Both the position numbers and the translations under genes were made by a program. Below are positions 48,091 to 55,893 of a DNA stretch of 64,000 nucleotides, piece after piece (the first letter of the stretch is position 1; the number at the start of each line of letters is the position of its first letter). The stretch comes from CAWHJN01 sp963829705 (GTDB taxonomy: Bacteria; Bacteroidota; Rhodothermia; Rhodothermales; BA12), in assembly GCA_963829705.1 (NCBI GenBank), contig CAWHJN010000005.1:1488001-1552000 (forward strand). The letters are read 5' to 3'. Under the pieces are notes generated by a model. The model was not told the DNA's origin and searched no databases. It saw nothing but the letters and a program-made list of their open reading frames with translations.

Positions 48091-48603
48091 ATGCCCACAC
48101 CCACCGCTCTCCTCGAACTGACACCCCGCGCGCGGCGCGGTGGTGCGCTCGTGGCCACGGCGCTCGCCGGTGTGCTGTGCGTGCTGATCGCGTCGCCGCC
48201 GTTTCTGGGCGAGGCCGGGCGCACGGTGATCATGCAGGCCTTTCACGCGGTCTGCCACCAGTTGCCGGAGCGCTCGTTTCACGTGAGCGGCGAGGCGATG
48301 GCGGTCTGCCACCGCTGCACGGGCATTTACGCAGGGCTGCTCATGGGCGCCCTGCTGTTTCCCCTCCTCGCCCGCGCCGACGCTTTCCTGTGGCACCACT
48401 CGCGCCTCTTGCTCGGCCTGTCGCTGCTGCCGATGGCGGTGGACTGGACCGGCGACGCACTCGGCCTGTTCGCCAACACGCCCGTGAGCCAGGCGACGAC
48501 GGGCCTGGTGTTCGGCTTCGCGGCGGCGTACCTGCTGGCACGCGGGCTGGCCGGGCTGTTCGCGCCGCGCCCGCAACGCGCTACCGTACCGTCTGCCGCG
48601 TGA
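48091..48603 (+). CDS. DUF2085 membrane protein
   Basis: 170 residues, about four membrane helices. Family motif FHAVCHQLPERSFHVSGEAMAVCHRCTGIYAG holds conserved Cys and His residues that could bind metal; LLLGLSLLPMAVDWTGDALGLF is the second conserved block. Function unknown; inner membrane. It is divergent from groES, with the CIRCE element in the shared gap. Confidence 0.85.
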   Translation: MPTPTALLELTPRARRGGALVATALAGVLCVLIASPPFLGEAGRTVIMQAFHAVCHQLPERSFHVSGEAMAVCHRCTGIYAGLLMGALLFPLLARADAFLWHHSRLLLGLSLLPMAVDWTGDALGLFANTPVSQATTGLVFGFAAAYLLARGLAGLFAPRPQRATVPSAA

Positions 48604-48671
48604 TTCGTCCGTCGCACCTCACCCTTCGTACCTCGCAACTCGACACTCCCTCCACTCACCCAATCGAAACC
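48604..48671 (+). repeat. Pyrimidine-rich intergenic repeat unit
   Basis: Built from CGCACCTCACC, CTTCGTACCTCG and CAACTCGACACTCC, ending just before the ATG at 48672. Same position and base bias as 24975-25029. Confidence 0.45.
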
Positions 48672-49151
48672 ATGCCCACCAAAACCCAATCCATCCTCAT
48701 CGGCGGCGTTGTCGCAGGCGTACTGGCGATGCTCGTCAACTTTATCCCGTTCGTGGGCAGCTGCATCGCCTGCTTGCTGTACCTGGGAGCCGGGTTGATC
48801 GCTGTCTGGCACTACACCAACACGTATAATCTCACGATTCCGAGTAGCGAGGGGGTGAAGATGGGCGCACAGGCAGGTGTGGTGGGCTTTCTCACCGGTG
48901 CGCTTCTCGGCCTTGCCTACTGGGTCGCCATCGGGATGCCGAATATGCGCGACTTCATGGAGCAGCGCATGGCGGCGTCGGGGCAGGCGAACGCCGAGGG
49001 CATGAATGAATTTCTAGGCATGATGGACAACCCGCTCATCATCGTGGGCATCGTGGGCGTGTCGCTGCTGGTGTGGGTGGTGCTCGGGCTGGCGGGGGGC
49101 GCCATCGGCGCGGGCGTTTTCAAGAAGGGCGATGCCCAGCCGCTCGTTTAA
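48672..49151 (+). CDS. Small multispanning membrane protein, paralogue 1
   Basis: 159 residues from the ATG at 48672. Three or four helices: ILIGGVVAGVLAMLVNFIPFVGS, CIACLLYLGAGLIAVWHYT, GAQAGVVGFLTGALLGLAYWVAIG and IIVGIVGVSLLVWVVLGLAGGAIGAGVF. The last helix is Gly-rich with GAIGAGVF. Family unknown. It is followed 4 bp later by a related gene, so this is a tandem pair. Confidence 0.7.
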   Translation: MPTKTQSILIGGVVAGVLAMLVNFIPFVGSCIACLLYLGAGLIAVWHYTNTYNLTIPSSEGVKMGAQAGVVGFLTGALLGLAYWVAIGMPNMRDFMEQRMAASGQANAEGMNEFLGMMDNPLIIVGIVGVSLLVWVVLGLAGGAIGAGVFKKGDAQPLV

Positions 49152-49154
49152 CCA

Positions 49155-49661
49155 TTGGCCGAATCGCTGCCTGTGCCGAGTGTGTCGCGTTCGATCCTCG
49201 TAGGTGGGCTGGCCGGTTTCGGGTTGAGCCTGATGCTGGTGTGGGTGCCGGGCATGGGGCCGGTGCTGTGCTGCGGCGCGCTCGTGAGTACGGGTCTGCT
49301 GGCCGTGTGGCATCGTGTGGCCGTCACCCGGGCGACGCTCGCCTCAGCGGTCGGTGTGCGGATGGGCGCGCAGGCGGGCGCGGTCGCGTTCATCGCGTCG
49401 GCGGTGCTGACGGCACTCGGGTGGTTGTTCACGGGCGCGCCCAACATGGCGTCGCTTCTGCGAAGTCAGGGCGTTCACGTGAGCGACGATGTGCAGCAGA
49501 AGACGGTAGAGGTCGTAGCGCAGGCGCTCGACCAGCCGGTGGTGGTGCTGGCGATGGTGCTCGCGTCGGCGGCGCTCTACGTCGTGCTTGGCCTCGTCGG
49601 CGGGGCGCTCGGTGCGGGCATCTTCCAGCGCGCCGACCTGCCGGGATCCGACGAACGCTGA
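49155..49661 (+). CDS. Small multispanning membrane protein, paralogue 2
   Basis: 168 residues from the TTG at 49155, which lies 3 bp after the previous stop. Same layout as its neighbour: RSILVGGLAGFGLSLMLV, CCGALVSTGLLAVWHRV, GVRMGAQAGAVAFIASAVLTALG, and LYVVLGLVGGALGAGIF. The shared G(V/A)(K/R)MGAQAG(V/A)V and final VLGL(A/V)GGA(I/L)GAG(V/I)F show that the two arose by duplication. Function unknown. Confidence 0.65.
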   Translation: MAESLPVPSVSRSILVGGLAGFGLSLMLVWVPGMGPVLCCGALVSTGLLAVWHRVAVTRATLASAVGVRMGAQAGAVAFIASAVLTALGWLFTGAPNMASLLRSQGVHVSDDVQQKTVEVVAQALDQPVVVLAMVLASAALYVVLGLVGGALGAGIFQRADLPGSDER

Positions 49662-49664
49662 CGG

Positions 49665-50218
49665 TTACCGTCCCAGCCGTCGCTGCGAGCGGGGCCGTCC
49701 GAAAATCTCGCTGTACAGGAACGCCTGCTCGGCGGCGTCCGAGGTGCGGAGTTTTTCTACCGTCGAATCGGGACGAGCGGCGGAGGGGGTGGCGGGCTTT
49801 CTGACGCCGAGGTGCGGCGCGTCGTGGGGCGGGAGTGAACGTGTCACGCCTACGCTCGAAAGCGTCCTCGGACAGCTCCGCGCGGCGCTCGTGGAATTCG
49901 GCATCGACGCGCTTCGGCGCGAGCGGTCGCGTCGATGGGGCGCGGTTTTTCGAGGCGTGCCGGAGGTGTTGGGCGCGGCGCTTGCATCCGAACCGGCGGC
50001 GGTACCGGGCGCGGCGCGGGGGCACGCGGAGTCTCGGTCGGCATCCCCAGCGCCTCGCGGATCTGGCGCAGCGCGTCGTCCATCTCGGTGTCGCTTTGCG
50101 CGAGACGTTCTGCCTCGGGTGCATCGCCGGGCTGCTGCGCGGGGCGTTTTTGCTTGTTGGCGAGCGCCCGCAGCGCGAAGAACACGACGAAGAGCAGAAG
50201 GGGAAGGAGCGATTCCAT
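49665..50218 (-). pseudogene. Membrane-anchored hypothetical protein with probable frameshifts
   Basis: The ATG at 50218 opens a helix (LLPLLLFVVFFALRAL) and a charged, Pro-rich region (MDDALRQIREALGMP) typical of small Bacteroidota envelope proteins. This frame stops at 49850. The expected family-type end (LRTSDAAEQAFLYSEIFGRPRS) is in another frame and stops at 49665; between them VDAEFHERRAELSEDAFER lies in the third frame. At least two indels are needed to join them. The gene lies immediately downstream of mltG. I cannot tell decay from sequencing error. Confidence 0.5.
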
Positions 50219-50223
50219 CGGGT

Positions 50224-51267
50224 TCAGGGCTGAGGAGTGGCGGCGCGCTCGGCGCGGGCGGCGGCGATGGCGCGGCGGAACGCCTCGGCTTTTCGGTTGT
50301 GCTCGGCCAGCGTGGTGCTGAAAGCGTGCGTGCCGTCGAGCGCGGCGCTCGCCACAAAATAGAGGTAGTCGTGCTGTTCGGGTGCCAGCACCGCACGGAT
50401 GGACGAGGCCGACGGATTGGTGACGGGCCCGGGCGGCAGGCCGACGAATCTGTACGTGTTGTACGGATGGTCGAGCTGGTAGTCGCGGAAGAGTAGCACG
50501 CGCTTCTGCCCCTCGCGCTCCTGCACGCCGAACTGCACCGTCGGGTCGGCGTCGAGCTTCATGCCGATGCGAAGCCGGTTGAGGTACACGCCTGCCACGC
50601 GCGGCTTCTCGGCATCGACGTTCGTTTCCCACTCGACGAGCGAGGCGAGCGTGGCCACTTCCAGGGGCGTCAAACCCTGCGGCGGCGGGCCGTTCTCGTC
50701 GATCACCCTGTCGAAGGCGCGCTTGATCTTTTCGACGACCTCCTCGGGCGGCGTCAGCCAGTAGAAGAAGTACGTGTCGGGCAGCAGCACGCCCAGCACG
50801 TACGGCGTCGGCACACCCACGGCGTCAGCGAGGGAGTCGCTGCGGAGCGCGTCGTAGAACGTTTCCGGCCCGAAGGCCATCTCACGCCCCGCGACCTCTG
50901 CGATGCGTTCGAGCCGCGAGCCCTGCGGAATCCGCACCCGGATGGGCGTTTGCAGCCCGCGCCGCAGCGTGCTCAACACGTCGAAACTCGACGCGCCCGC
51001 CTCGAACTCGTAATACCCGGCCTTCACCTGGTCGCCCCAGCCCGTCGCGTTGCCCAGCAGCCCGAGCATCACCGGCGAGGCGATGACGCCGGAGGACGAG
51101 AGCGAGTCGAGCACCGTCTCGAATGCGCTGCCGGGTGGGATCTTGACGCCGCGTTTTCCTTCGAAAGCAGGCGTGTTCGGCCCGAAAACCGCGTAGCCCC
51201 CGCCCGCAGCGAACACGATCAGGATCAACACGACAATCACCAGCACGTTACGGAGAGAACGGGACAT
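50224..51267 (-). CDS. mltG: Endolytic murein transglycosylase MltG
   Basis: 347 residues from the ATG at 51267. One N-terminal membrane helix (VLVIVVLILIVFAAGGGYAVF), a LysM-like part, then the YceG/MltG catalytic domain. Motifs: LLPDTYFFYWLTPPEEVVEKI, catalytic Glu in TLASLVEWETNVDAEKP, and VAGVYLNRLRIGMKLDADPTVQF with YNTYRFVGLPPGPVTNPSASSIRAVL. It cuts nascent glycan strands and sets their length at the inner membrane. Confidence 0.94.
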   Translation of the reverse strand: MSRSLRNVLVIVVLILIVFAAGGGYAVFGPNTPAFEGKRGVKIPPGSAFETVLDSLSSSGVIASPVMLGLLGNATGWGDQVKAGYYEFEAGASSFDVLSTLRRGLQTPIRVRIPQGSRLERIAEVAGREMAFGPETFYDALRSDSLADAVGVPTPYVLGVLLPDTYFFYWLTPPEEVVEKIKRAFDRVIDENGPPPQGLTPLEVATLASLVEWETNVDAEKPRVAGVYLNRLRIGMKLDADPTVQFGVQEREGQKRVLLFRDYQLDHPYNTYRFVGLPPGPVTNPSASSIRAVLAPEQHDYLYFVASAALDGTHAFSTTLAEHNRKAEAFRRAIAAARAERAATPQP

Positions 51268-51402
51268 GGGCAGTTTTGAAAGTCTGATTTCGGAAATCGG
51301 AGGTGGGAGCGCGGCTTGCTGGGCCTTTTCTGCAATGTGGAGGTTGGAAGGGTGATTGGCTGATCCGAGATCAACGAACCAATCATCAACAAACTCAACC
51401 AA
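51268..51402 (-). repeat. Intergenic repeat unit and inverted repeat upstream of mltG
   Basis: On the minus strand the bases before the mltG ATG are pyrimidine-rich (ACCTCCGATTTCCGAAATC then AGACTTTC), like the units before 30709 and 35339. Farther out TGATTGG (51351-51357) and CCAATCA (51385-51391) form an inverted repeat. Confidence 0.45.
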
Positions 51403-51738
51403 CTACTCCGCGTCGTACTTGTGGCGTTCGCTCGACCGGGTTTCGTCGATCACGCGCTCGAAGAGGCGGCGCACGGAGGCGTCGCTCATCGGGCCGGTGT
51501 TCGAGTCCAGCACGTTCTGGATGACGGCGTCTTCACGCGAGGGTGCGTAGACGGGCAGCCCGACCTGCTTTTTGATGTGCCCGATTTCGTAGGCGCACGC
51601 GAGGCGCTCGTTGAGCAGGCGCAGGATCTCGCGGTCGAGCGCGTCGATGTGCGCGCGCCAGGGTTGGAGGTCGTCGGCGGACGGCGTGGCGGGGATCGCG
51701 GCGCGGGCAGCGTCGAAGTCGAAGGGAGGCAGGGGCAT
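51403..51738 (-). CDS. Chorismate mutase (AroQ type)
   Basis: 111 residues. AroQ all-helical fold: WRAHIDALDREILRLLNERLACAYEIGHIKKQVGLPVYAPSREDAVIQNV with the catalytic Arg and Lys pattern (R in LDRE, K in HIKK, R-E in SREDAV) and a C-terminal RRLFERVIDETRSSER. Converts chorismate to prephenate for Phe/Tyr synthesis. It is 12 bp after tsaD on the same strand. Confidence 0.92.
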   Translation of the reverse strand: MPLPPFDFDAARAAIPATPSADDLQPWRAHIDALDREILRLLNERLACAYEIGHIKKQVGLPVYAPSREDAVIQNVLDSNTGPMSDASVRRLFERVIDETRSSERHKYDAE

Positions 51739-51749
51739 GAAAAAGGCAG

Positions 51750-52760
51750 CTATCCGAACGACAGGGCGGGCGCGGCGGTGAGCGTGAGCGGACTCGTCTG
51801 CCCGGCGCGGAAGCGGAAGTGCGCCGTCACGGCGATCATGGCCGCGTTGTCGGTGCAGTAGCGCGGCGCGGGCACGTGGAGTGCCACACCCATCTCGTCG
51901 GCGAGGCGCGCGGCGGCGGCGCGAAGGCCCCGGTTGGCCGACACGCCCCCCACGATGGCGACATGCCGCACGCCCGTCTCCGCGATGGCGGCGCGCAGCG
52001 GCTTCATCAGCATGTCGATGACGGCCTGCTGGAACGAGGCGGCGAGGTCGGCGGCGTGCGTTTCGAGAAATGCGGCACGGTCGGGCCGGGCATCGAGGAG
52101 GTAACGGACGGCGGTTTTGATGCCGCTGAACGAGAAGCTACCATCGGCCAGAAACGTGCGCGGGAGGTCGGCAAACGCAGGATCGCCCTCGGCGGCGAGG
52201 GCATCGAGCAGCGGGCCGCCGGGGTAGCCGAGGCCCATCATCTTGGCCGTCTTGTCGAACGCCTCGCCCGCGGCGTCGTCGCGTGTGCGGCCCAGCGTGG
52301 TGTGCTTGAAGTCGCGTTCGACGAGCACGAGCTGCGTGTGACCGCCTGAGACGACGAGGCACAGGTACGGAAACGCGGGCGCGTCGCCGTCGAGAAAGAC
52401 GGAGTACAGATGCCCTTCGAGGTGGTTGACGCCCACGAGCGGCACGCCGAGCGCGAGCGCGTAGGCTTTGGCAAAACTCAGCCCGACGAGCAGCGCCCCG
52501 GCGAGGCCCGGCCCGTACGTCACCGCGACGGCGTCGAGGTCGCCGCGGTCGATGCCCGCCTCGGCCAGCGCGTTCTGCACGACGGGCACGATGGCCCGCT
52601 GGTGCGCCCGCGAGGCGACCTCGGGCACGACGCCGCCGAATACTGCGTGCTCGATCTGCGACGCCACGACGCTCGACCGGAGCGTACCACCTGCGATGAC
52701 GGCGGCGGCGGTGTCGTCACAGGAGGATTCGATGCCGAGCAGGACGGGGGAAGGGAGCAC
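51750..52760 (-). CDS. tsaD: tRNA N6-adenosine threonylcarbamoyltransferase TsaD
   Basis: 336 residues, GTG start. ASKHA fold: GIESSCDDTAAAVI, metal ligands in VPEVASRAHQRAI and VNHLEGHLYS, VSGGHTQLVLV, RDDAAGEAFDKTAKMMGLGYPGGP, and late VGGVSANRGLR and CTDNAAMIA. Works with TsaB/TsaE/TsaC to form t6A37 on ANN-decoding tRNAs. Promoter region is shared with the divergent gene at 52883. Confidence 0.97.
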   Translation of the reverse strand: MLPSPVLLGIESSCDDTAAAVIAGGTLRSSVVASQIEHAVFGGVVPEVASRAHQRAIVPVVQNALAEAGIDRGDLDAVAVTYGPGLAGALLVGLSFAKAYALALGVPLVGVNHLEGHLYSVFLDGDAPAFPYLCLVVSGGHTQLVLVERDFKHTTLGRTRDDAAGEAFDKTAKMMGLGYPGGPLLDALAAEGDPAFADLPRTFLADGSFSFSGIKTAVRYLLDARPDRAAFLETHAADLAASFQQAVIDMLMKPLRAAIAETGVRHVAIVGGVSANRGLRAAAARLADEMGVALHVPAPRYCTDNAAMIAVTAHFRFRAGQTSPLTLTAAPALSFG

Positions 52761-52819
52761 GTACGAACGGGGGTGGTGGCGCGTTGGCAGGGCAGAACCT
52801 TTGGCCTGCCCTCCGGTTC

Positions 52820-52848
52820 TTGACGCTGCCCTCGCGGCGGTCTATACT
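52820..52848 (+). promoter_or_regulatory. E. coli-like sigma70 promoter (-35 and -10)
   Basis: TTGACG (52820-52825), 17-bp spacer, TATACT (52843-52848), 34 bp before the ATG at 52883. The spacing is ideal for a group-1 sigma factor. It stands out because many Bacteroidota promoters follow a TTG/TAnnTTTG pattern instead. Confidence 0.65.
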
Positions 52849-52882
52849 TCCGTCACCTCTCGCGGCCTTCTACCTCTCTGCC

Positions 52883-53455
52883 ATGCGTTCTTTCGCCTGC
52901 CTGCTCGGCTTCGTCTTCGCGCTTGCGCTCGTGCAGCCCACCTCGGCGCAACTCCGCGAAGACGCCCGCGTCCTCGCGTCGCAGGACGCGCCGAAGCTCT
53001 ACGACGCCGGATCGGCGTTCTCGCTCAACAAGCTGTTCAGCCGCGAGCACTTCCGTATGGGACATGCCTATGAGCTCTCCGCCGGTTCGATGGGCGGCAA
53101 CGGCTACTCGATGGGCGTCTACACCAACTCGCTCATGTGGCAGTTCAACCAGAAGCTGGCCGCGCGCGTGGATCTGAGCGTCGCCCACTCGCCTTTCGGC
53201 AACGCGCCGGGCAACATGTACGGCCAGAACGTGACGGGCGAAGGGCAGCCTTTCCGCTTCTTCGTCCAGAACGCCGAAGTCGCCTACCGTCCGACGGAGA
53301 ACACGGAGCTGCACTTCTCCTTCCGCCAGAGCCCCTACGGCTCATACTACAGCCCGTATGGTGCGAACCCATACGGCTACAGCCCGTACGGACGCGGCTA
53401 CAGCGCCCGCTTTGCCAATAGCTCCGATGGCCTTTTCTGGCGCGATGCCCGCTGA
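52883..53455 (+). CDS. Secreted hypothetical protein with Tyr/Pro/Gly-rich tail
   Basis: 190 residues from the ATG at 52883. Signal peptide 1-22 (LLGFVFALALVQPTSA). Mature part has alternating polar/aromatic strands (YSMGVYTNSLMWQFNQKLAARVDLSVAHSPFG, EVAYRPTENTELHFSFRQSPYG), consistent with a small outer-membrane barrel. Then YSPYG-type repeats (YYSPYGANPYGYSPYGRGY). Strong promoter and terminator suggest an abundant, monocistronic product. Family not recognised. Confidence 0.7.
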   Translation: MRSFACLLGFVFALALVQPTSAQLREDARVLASQDAPKLYDAGSAFSLNKLFSREHFRMGHAYELSAGSMGGNGYSMGVYTNSLMWQFNQKLAARVDLSVAHSPFGNAPGNMYGQNVTGEGQPFRFFVQNAEVAYRPTENTELHFSFRQSPYGSYYSPYGANPYGYSPYGRGYSARFANSSDGLFWRDAR

Positions 53456-53477
53456 ACGTTTTTCGTAATCGATGCCT

Positions 53478-53510
53478 CGCGCGGCACGTCTGCCTCGGAC
53501 GTGCCGCGCG
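53478..53510 (+). terminator. Rho-independent terminator after the secreted Tyr-rich protein gene
   Basis: CGCGCGGCACGTC (53478-53490) pairs exactly with GACGTGCCGCGCG (53498-53510), a 13-bp stem with a 7-nt loop, followed by TTCTGTTTCT. It ends before the ATG at 53525, and rules out the in-frame GTG at 53501 as the next start. Confidence 0.85.
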
Positions 53511-53524
53511 TTCTGTTTCTGCCC

Positions 53525-53977
53525 ATGGCCCCTTCTCCCGAACGCTCCTCGTCGTGGCTCGCCAACGCCGGGCTGGTCGTCGGTGGGCTCGTGCTCGTGC
53601 TGCTCGCCTACGGCCTCGTCACGCGGCTGATGGGTGGCGACGTGCCGCCGATGCCGGGCAGCGCGCCGACAGGCGAGATTCTCCAGGTCGGGGTGCGGAA
53701 CGCGACGGAGGTAGAGGGACTCGCGGGGCAGGCGCGGGCCTACCTGCGCGATGCTGGCTTTGATGTCGTGGAGGTGGGCAATTACAGCCGCCGTGACGTT
53801 GAACGCTCGTTCGTCATCGACCGCGTGGGCAACCTGGAGCAGGCCCGCCGCGTGGCCCGGTCGATGGGCATCGACGAATCGCAGGTAGAGCAGGACGTGC
53901 GCGACGATCTTTTGCTCGACGCCACCGTTGTCATCGGAGCCGATTACGCGCTGCTTCCCGCCTTCACCGAGGATTGA
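53525..53977 (+). CDS. Membrane-anchored LytR/CpsA/Psr C-terminal domain (LytR_C) protein
   Basis: 150 residues from the ATG at 53525. One membrane helix (LVVGGLVLVLLAYGLVTRL) and a periplasmic LytR_C domain (ILQVGVRNATEVEGLAGQARAYLRDAGFDVVEVGNY, then DATVVIGADY). The catalytic LCP domain is absent. Role unknown, probably envelope-related. First gene of a tight run with rsfS, a lipoprotein gene and DUF423; the rsfS frame starts at its stop (TTGA). Confidence 0.82.
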   Translation: MAPSPERSSSWLANAGLVVGGLVLVLLAYGLVTRLMGGDVPPMPGSAPTGEILQVGVRNATEVEGLAGQARAYLRDAGFDVVEVGNYSRRDVERSFVIDRVGNLEQARRVARSMGIDESQVEQDVRDDLLLDATVVIGADYALLPAFTED

Positions 53978-54456
53978 ATTTTTCTGACCCTTCCATCAAC
54001 GCGCTCTCTGTTTTGAGTACATCCACCTCCGCTTCGATTCCTCCGCTGAAAAAACGCAGCACGCAAGTGCCCGTGCGCCGGCTGGCCCACGCCGCCGTGG
54101 ACGCGCTGCTGGATAAAAAAGCCCTCGACATCCGCGTGATCGACGTTCACGGCGTCAGCGGCGTGGCCGACGTGTTCGTGATCGCCACCGGCGCGGCCGA
54201 CCAGCAGATGCGGGCGATGGCCGAGGCCATTCGCGAAACCGTCCGCGAGCGGCACGGCGAGCGCCCGTGGCACGTCGAGGGCATGGAGCACCTCCAGTGG
54301 ATCGTGCTCGACTACGTCGACCTCGTCGTGCACCTGTTCATGCCCGAGAAGCGCGCCTTTTACCACCTCGAACGCCTCTGGGGCGACGCGCCGTCGGAGG
54401 ACGTGCCCACCGACGCCACCGCCGACGATGTCGCGCTGCTGCGCGAACCATCGTGA
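53974..54456 (+). CDS. rsfS: Ribosomal silencing factor RsfS
   Basis: 160 residues if started at the TTG at 53974, which overlaps the previous TGA; another TTG at 54013 would give 147. Core is VRRLAHAAVDALLDKKALDIRVIDVHGVSGVADVFVIATGAADQQMRAMAEAI, then GERPWHVEGMEHLQWIVLDYVDLVVHLFMPEKRAFYHLERLWGDAP, both diagnostic. It binds L14 and blocks subunit joining under starvation. The next gene's ATG overlaps its stop by one base. Confidence 0.92.
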   Translation: MNFSDPSINALSVLSTSTSASIPPLKKRSTQVPVRRLAHAAVDALLDKKALDIRVIDVHGVSGVADVFVIATGAADQQMRAMAEAIRETVRERHGERPWHVEGMEHLQWIVLDYVDLVVHLFMPEKRAFYHLERLWGDAPSEDVPTDATADDVALLREPS

Positions 54457-54962
54457 TGCGCCGCTCGCTGCCTCTGATCGCGTTCGCGGGCGTGTTGCTG
54501 GCCGCGTGCTCCGGAATGCGGCGCGACGTGCCGCTGGAAGAGCGCTTCGGCGTGCGCCCCGACTCGCTCGACGACGGCAGCGAGCGCATGGACGTCACCG
54601 CGCCGGACTCGGCGCGTGACTACTTCTACGCCCCGGCCATTCTCGAAACCGTCGTCGTGCGGACGGGCCCGTTCGATGTGGCGGCGGATACCAGCGGCGG
54701 CGTGCCCGTCGAGGTGCTCATCAAAGGCGCCCTGCCCGATGCGTGCTCCGAACTGCACCGGGTGACGCAGGAGCGCGTGGCACGCCTCGTCGACATCCAA
54801 CTCACCATGCGGCGTCCGCAGGGGGCTGTGTGCGCGACCGTCGTGCGGCCCTACCGTTTTTACGTGCTGCTCGACGGACTGTACGAGCCGGGGGCCTACG
54901 CGCTCCAGGTCAACGGCACGTCGAAGCCCTTCGAGGTTCATGCCCCCCGTACCGATGGATAA
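54456..54962 (+). CDS. Hypothetical lipoprotein
   Basis: 168 residues. Signal and lipobox at the N-terminus (AFAGVLLAACSG, Cys18). The mature part shows a beta-sandwich-like pattern (VVVRTGPFDVAADTSGGVPVEVLIKGALPDACSELHRV and YRFYVLLDGLYEPGAYALQVNG) without a known catalytic motif. One base overlaps the rsfS stop and 8 bases overlap the DUF423 gene, so it is in the same operon. Confidence 0.7.
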   Translation: MRRSLPLIAFAGVLLAACSGMRRDVPLEERFGVRPDSLDDGSERMDVTAPDSARDYFYAPAILETVVVRTGPFDVAADTSGGVPVEVLIKGALPDACSELHRVTQERVARLVDIQLTMRRPQGAVCATVVRPYRFYVLLDGLYEPGAYALQVNGTSKPFEVHAPRTDG

Positions 54963-55365
54963 TCGGCGGACGGCGGCGACGCTGGTACTGTTGGGCGCGG
55001 CACTCGGCGCGCTAGCGGTGGCGACGGGTGCCTTTGGCGCGCACACGCTGGCGGCGCGCGTGCCGCCGGAACGGCTGGCAACGTTCGAGACGGGCGCGCG
55101 CTACGCGATGTACCATGCGCTCGCGCTCGTGGTACTGGGGGCGGTGGCAGCGGCGTGGCCGCAGCAGACCACGCTCCTTCGCCGCGCAGGCTACCTGTTC
55201 GTCGCGGGCACGGCGCTTTTCAGCGGGAGCCTGTGGCTGCTCGTGCTCACCGGCGTGCGCGCCTTCGGAGCCATCACGCCGCTGGGCGGGGTGTGCTTTA
55301 TCGCCGGGTGGATGCTGTTCGCGTTCGCGGCGTGGCAGCAACGCAAAACCCCCGGCAGCGTGTAG
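54955..55365 (+). CDS. DUF423 membrane protein
   Basis: 136 residues from the ATG at 54955; a start at 54940 would add five residues. Four helices with the family pattern: LGAALGALAVATGAFGAHTLAARV, ARYAMYHALALVVLGAV, FVAGTALFSGSLWLLVLTGV, and ITPLGGVCFIAGWMLFAFAAW. Inner membrane, function unknown. Last gene of the rsfS operon. Confidence 0.9.
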   Translation: MDNRRTAATLVLLGAALGALAVATGAFGAHTLAARVPPERLATFETGARYAMYHALALVVLGAVAAAWPQQTTLLRRAGYLFVAGTALFSGSLWLLVLTGVRAFGAITPLGGVCFIAGWMLFAFAAWQQRKTPGSV

Positions 55366-55376
55366 GCTACCGGGGG
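55349..55376. terminator. Bidirectional hairpin between DUF423 and the next minus gene
   Basis: CCCCCGG (55349-55355) pairs with CCGGGGG (55370-55376) around a 14-nt loop containing the DUF423 stop. A-rich left flank and a weak T-rich right flank. It lies between convergent genes ending at 55365 and 55402. Confidence 0.55.
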
Positions 55377-55401
55377 CTTCAAGTCACGGAAAAAAACCGC
55401 G

Positions 55402-55761
55402 TCATTCGTCGTCGTCTTCCTCGAAGCGAAGCGTGATGCTCGGCATGAGGTTGCGGTCGCGGGCCAGCATCATCAGCGCCTGCGCTACTTCCTCGGGCGT
55501 CTGGTAAGCACCGTACTCCTTGCTGTCCACGGCGAGGGCGTAGCCGATGTCGTCGTCCGCTCCTGCCTCGTAGTCTTCCCACTCGGTGGCTTCCTCGATG
55601 ACGAACTCGCCGCTGTCGGGCAGATAAGCGGAGACGAACAACTCCTTGCCGTTGGTCTCGTCTACCAGGCTGAGGTTGCCGCCGACGCCGTACTCCTCGT
55701 CAAAAAAGAGCGTTTCGCCGATGAGACGGCGCAAAAAATGGTCGGTGTTGAATTCAGTCAT
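55402..55761 (-). CDS. Acidic hypothetical protein
   Basis: 119 residues from the ATG at 55761; a TTG two codons earlier is the alternative. Strongly acidic, without signal or membrane segment: LRRLIGETLFFDEEYGVGGNLSLVDETNGKELFVSAYLP in the first half, TPEEVAQALMMLARDRNLM and an FEEDDDE tail in the second. No family recognised with confidence. Soluble cytosolic. Confidence 0.6.
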   Translation of the reverse strand: MTEFNTDHFLRRLIGETLFFDEEYGVGGNLSLVDETNGKELFVSAYLPDSGEFVIEEATEWEDYEAGADDDIGYALAVDSKEYGAYQTPEEVAQALMMLARDRNLMPSITLRFEEDDDE

Positions 55762-55893
55762 GTCCAATGGGGTGATGTGCGTTGAAAAAGGAGGGGGCCC
55801 GCAGGCCGCACGTTCTTTCTACCTGACCGGCCGGGATCGGTTGCTGCTCTGCCGAAATCGCACGGGAAGAGCGGAAACGCGAGGCACGGCGTG

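Noticed and set aside
53501..53524. GTG at 53501 as start of the LytR_C gene
   Set aside because: It lies in the right arm of the 13-bp terminator hairpin; the ATG at 53525 is preferred.
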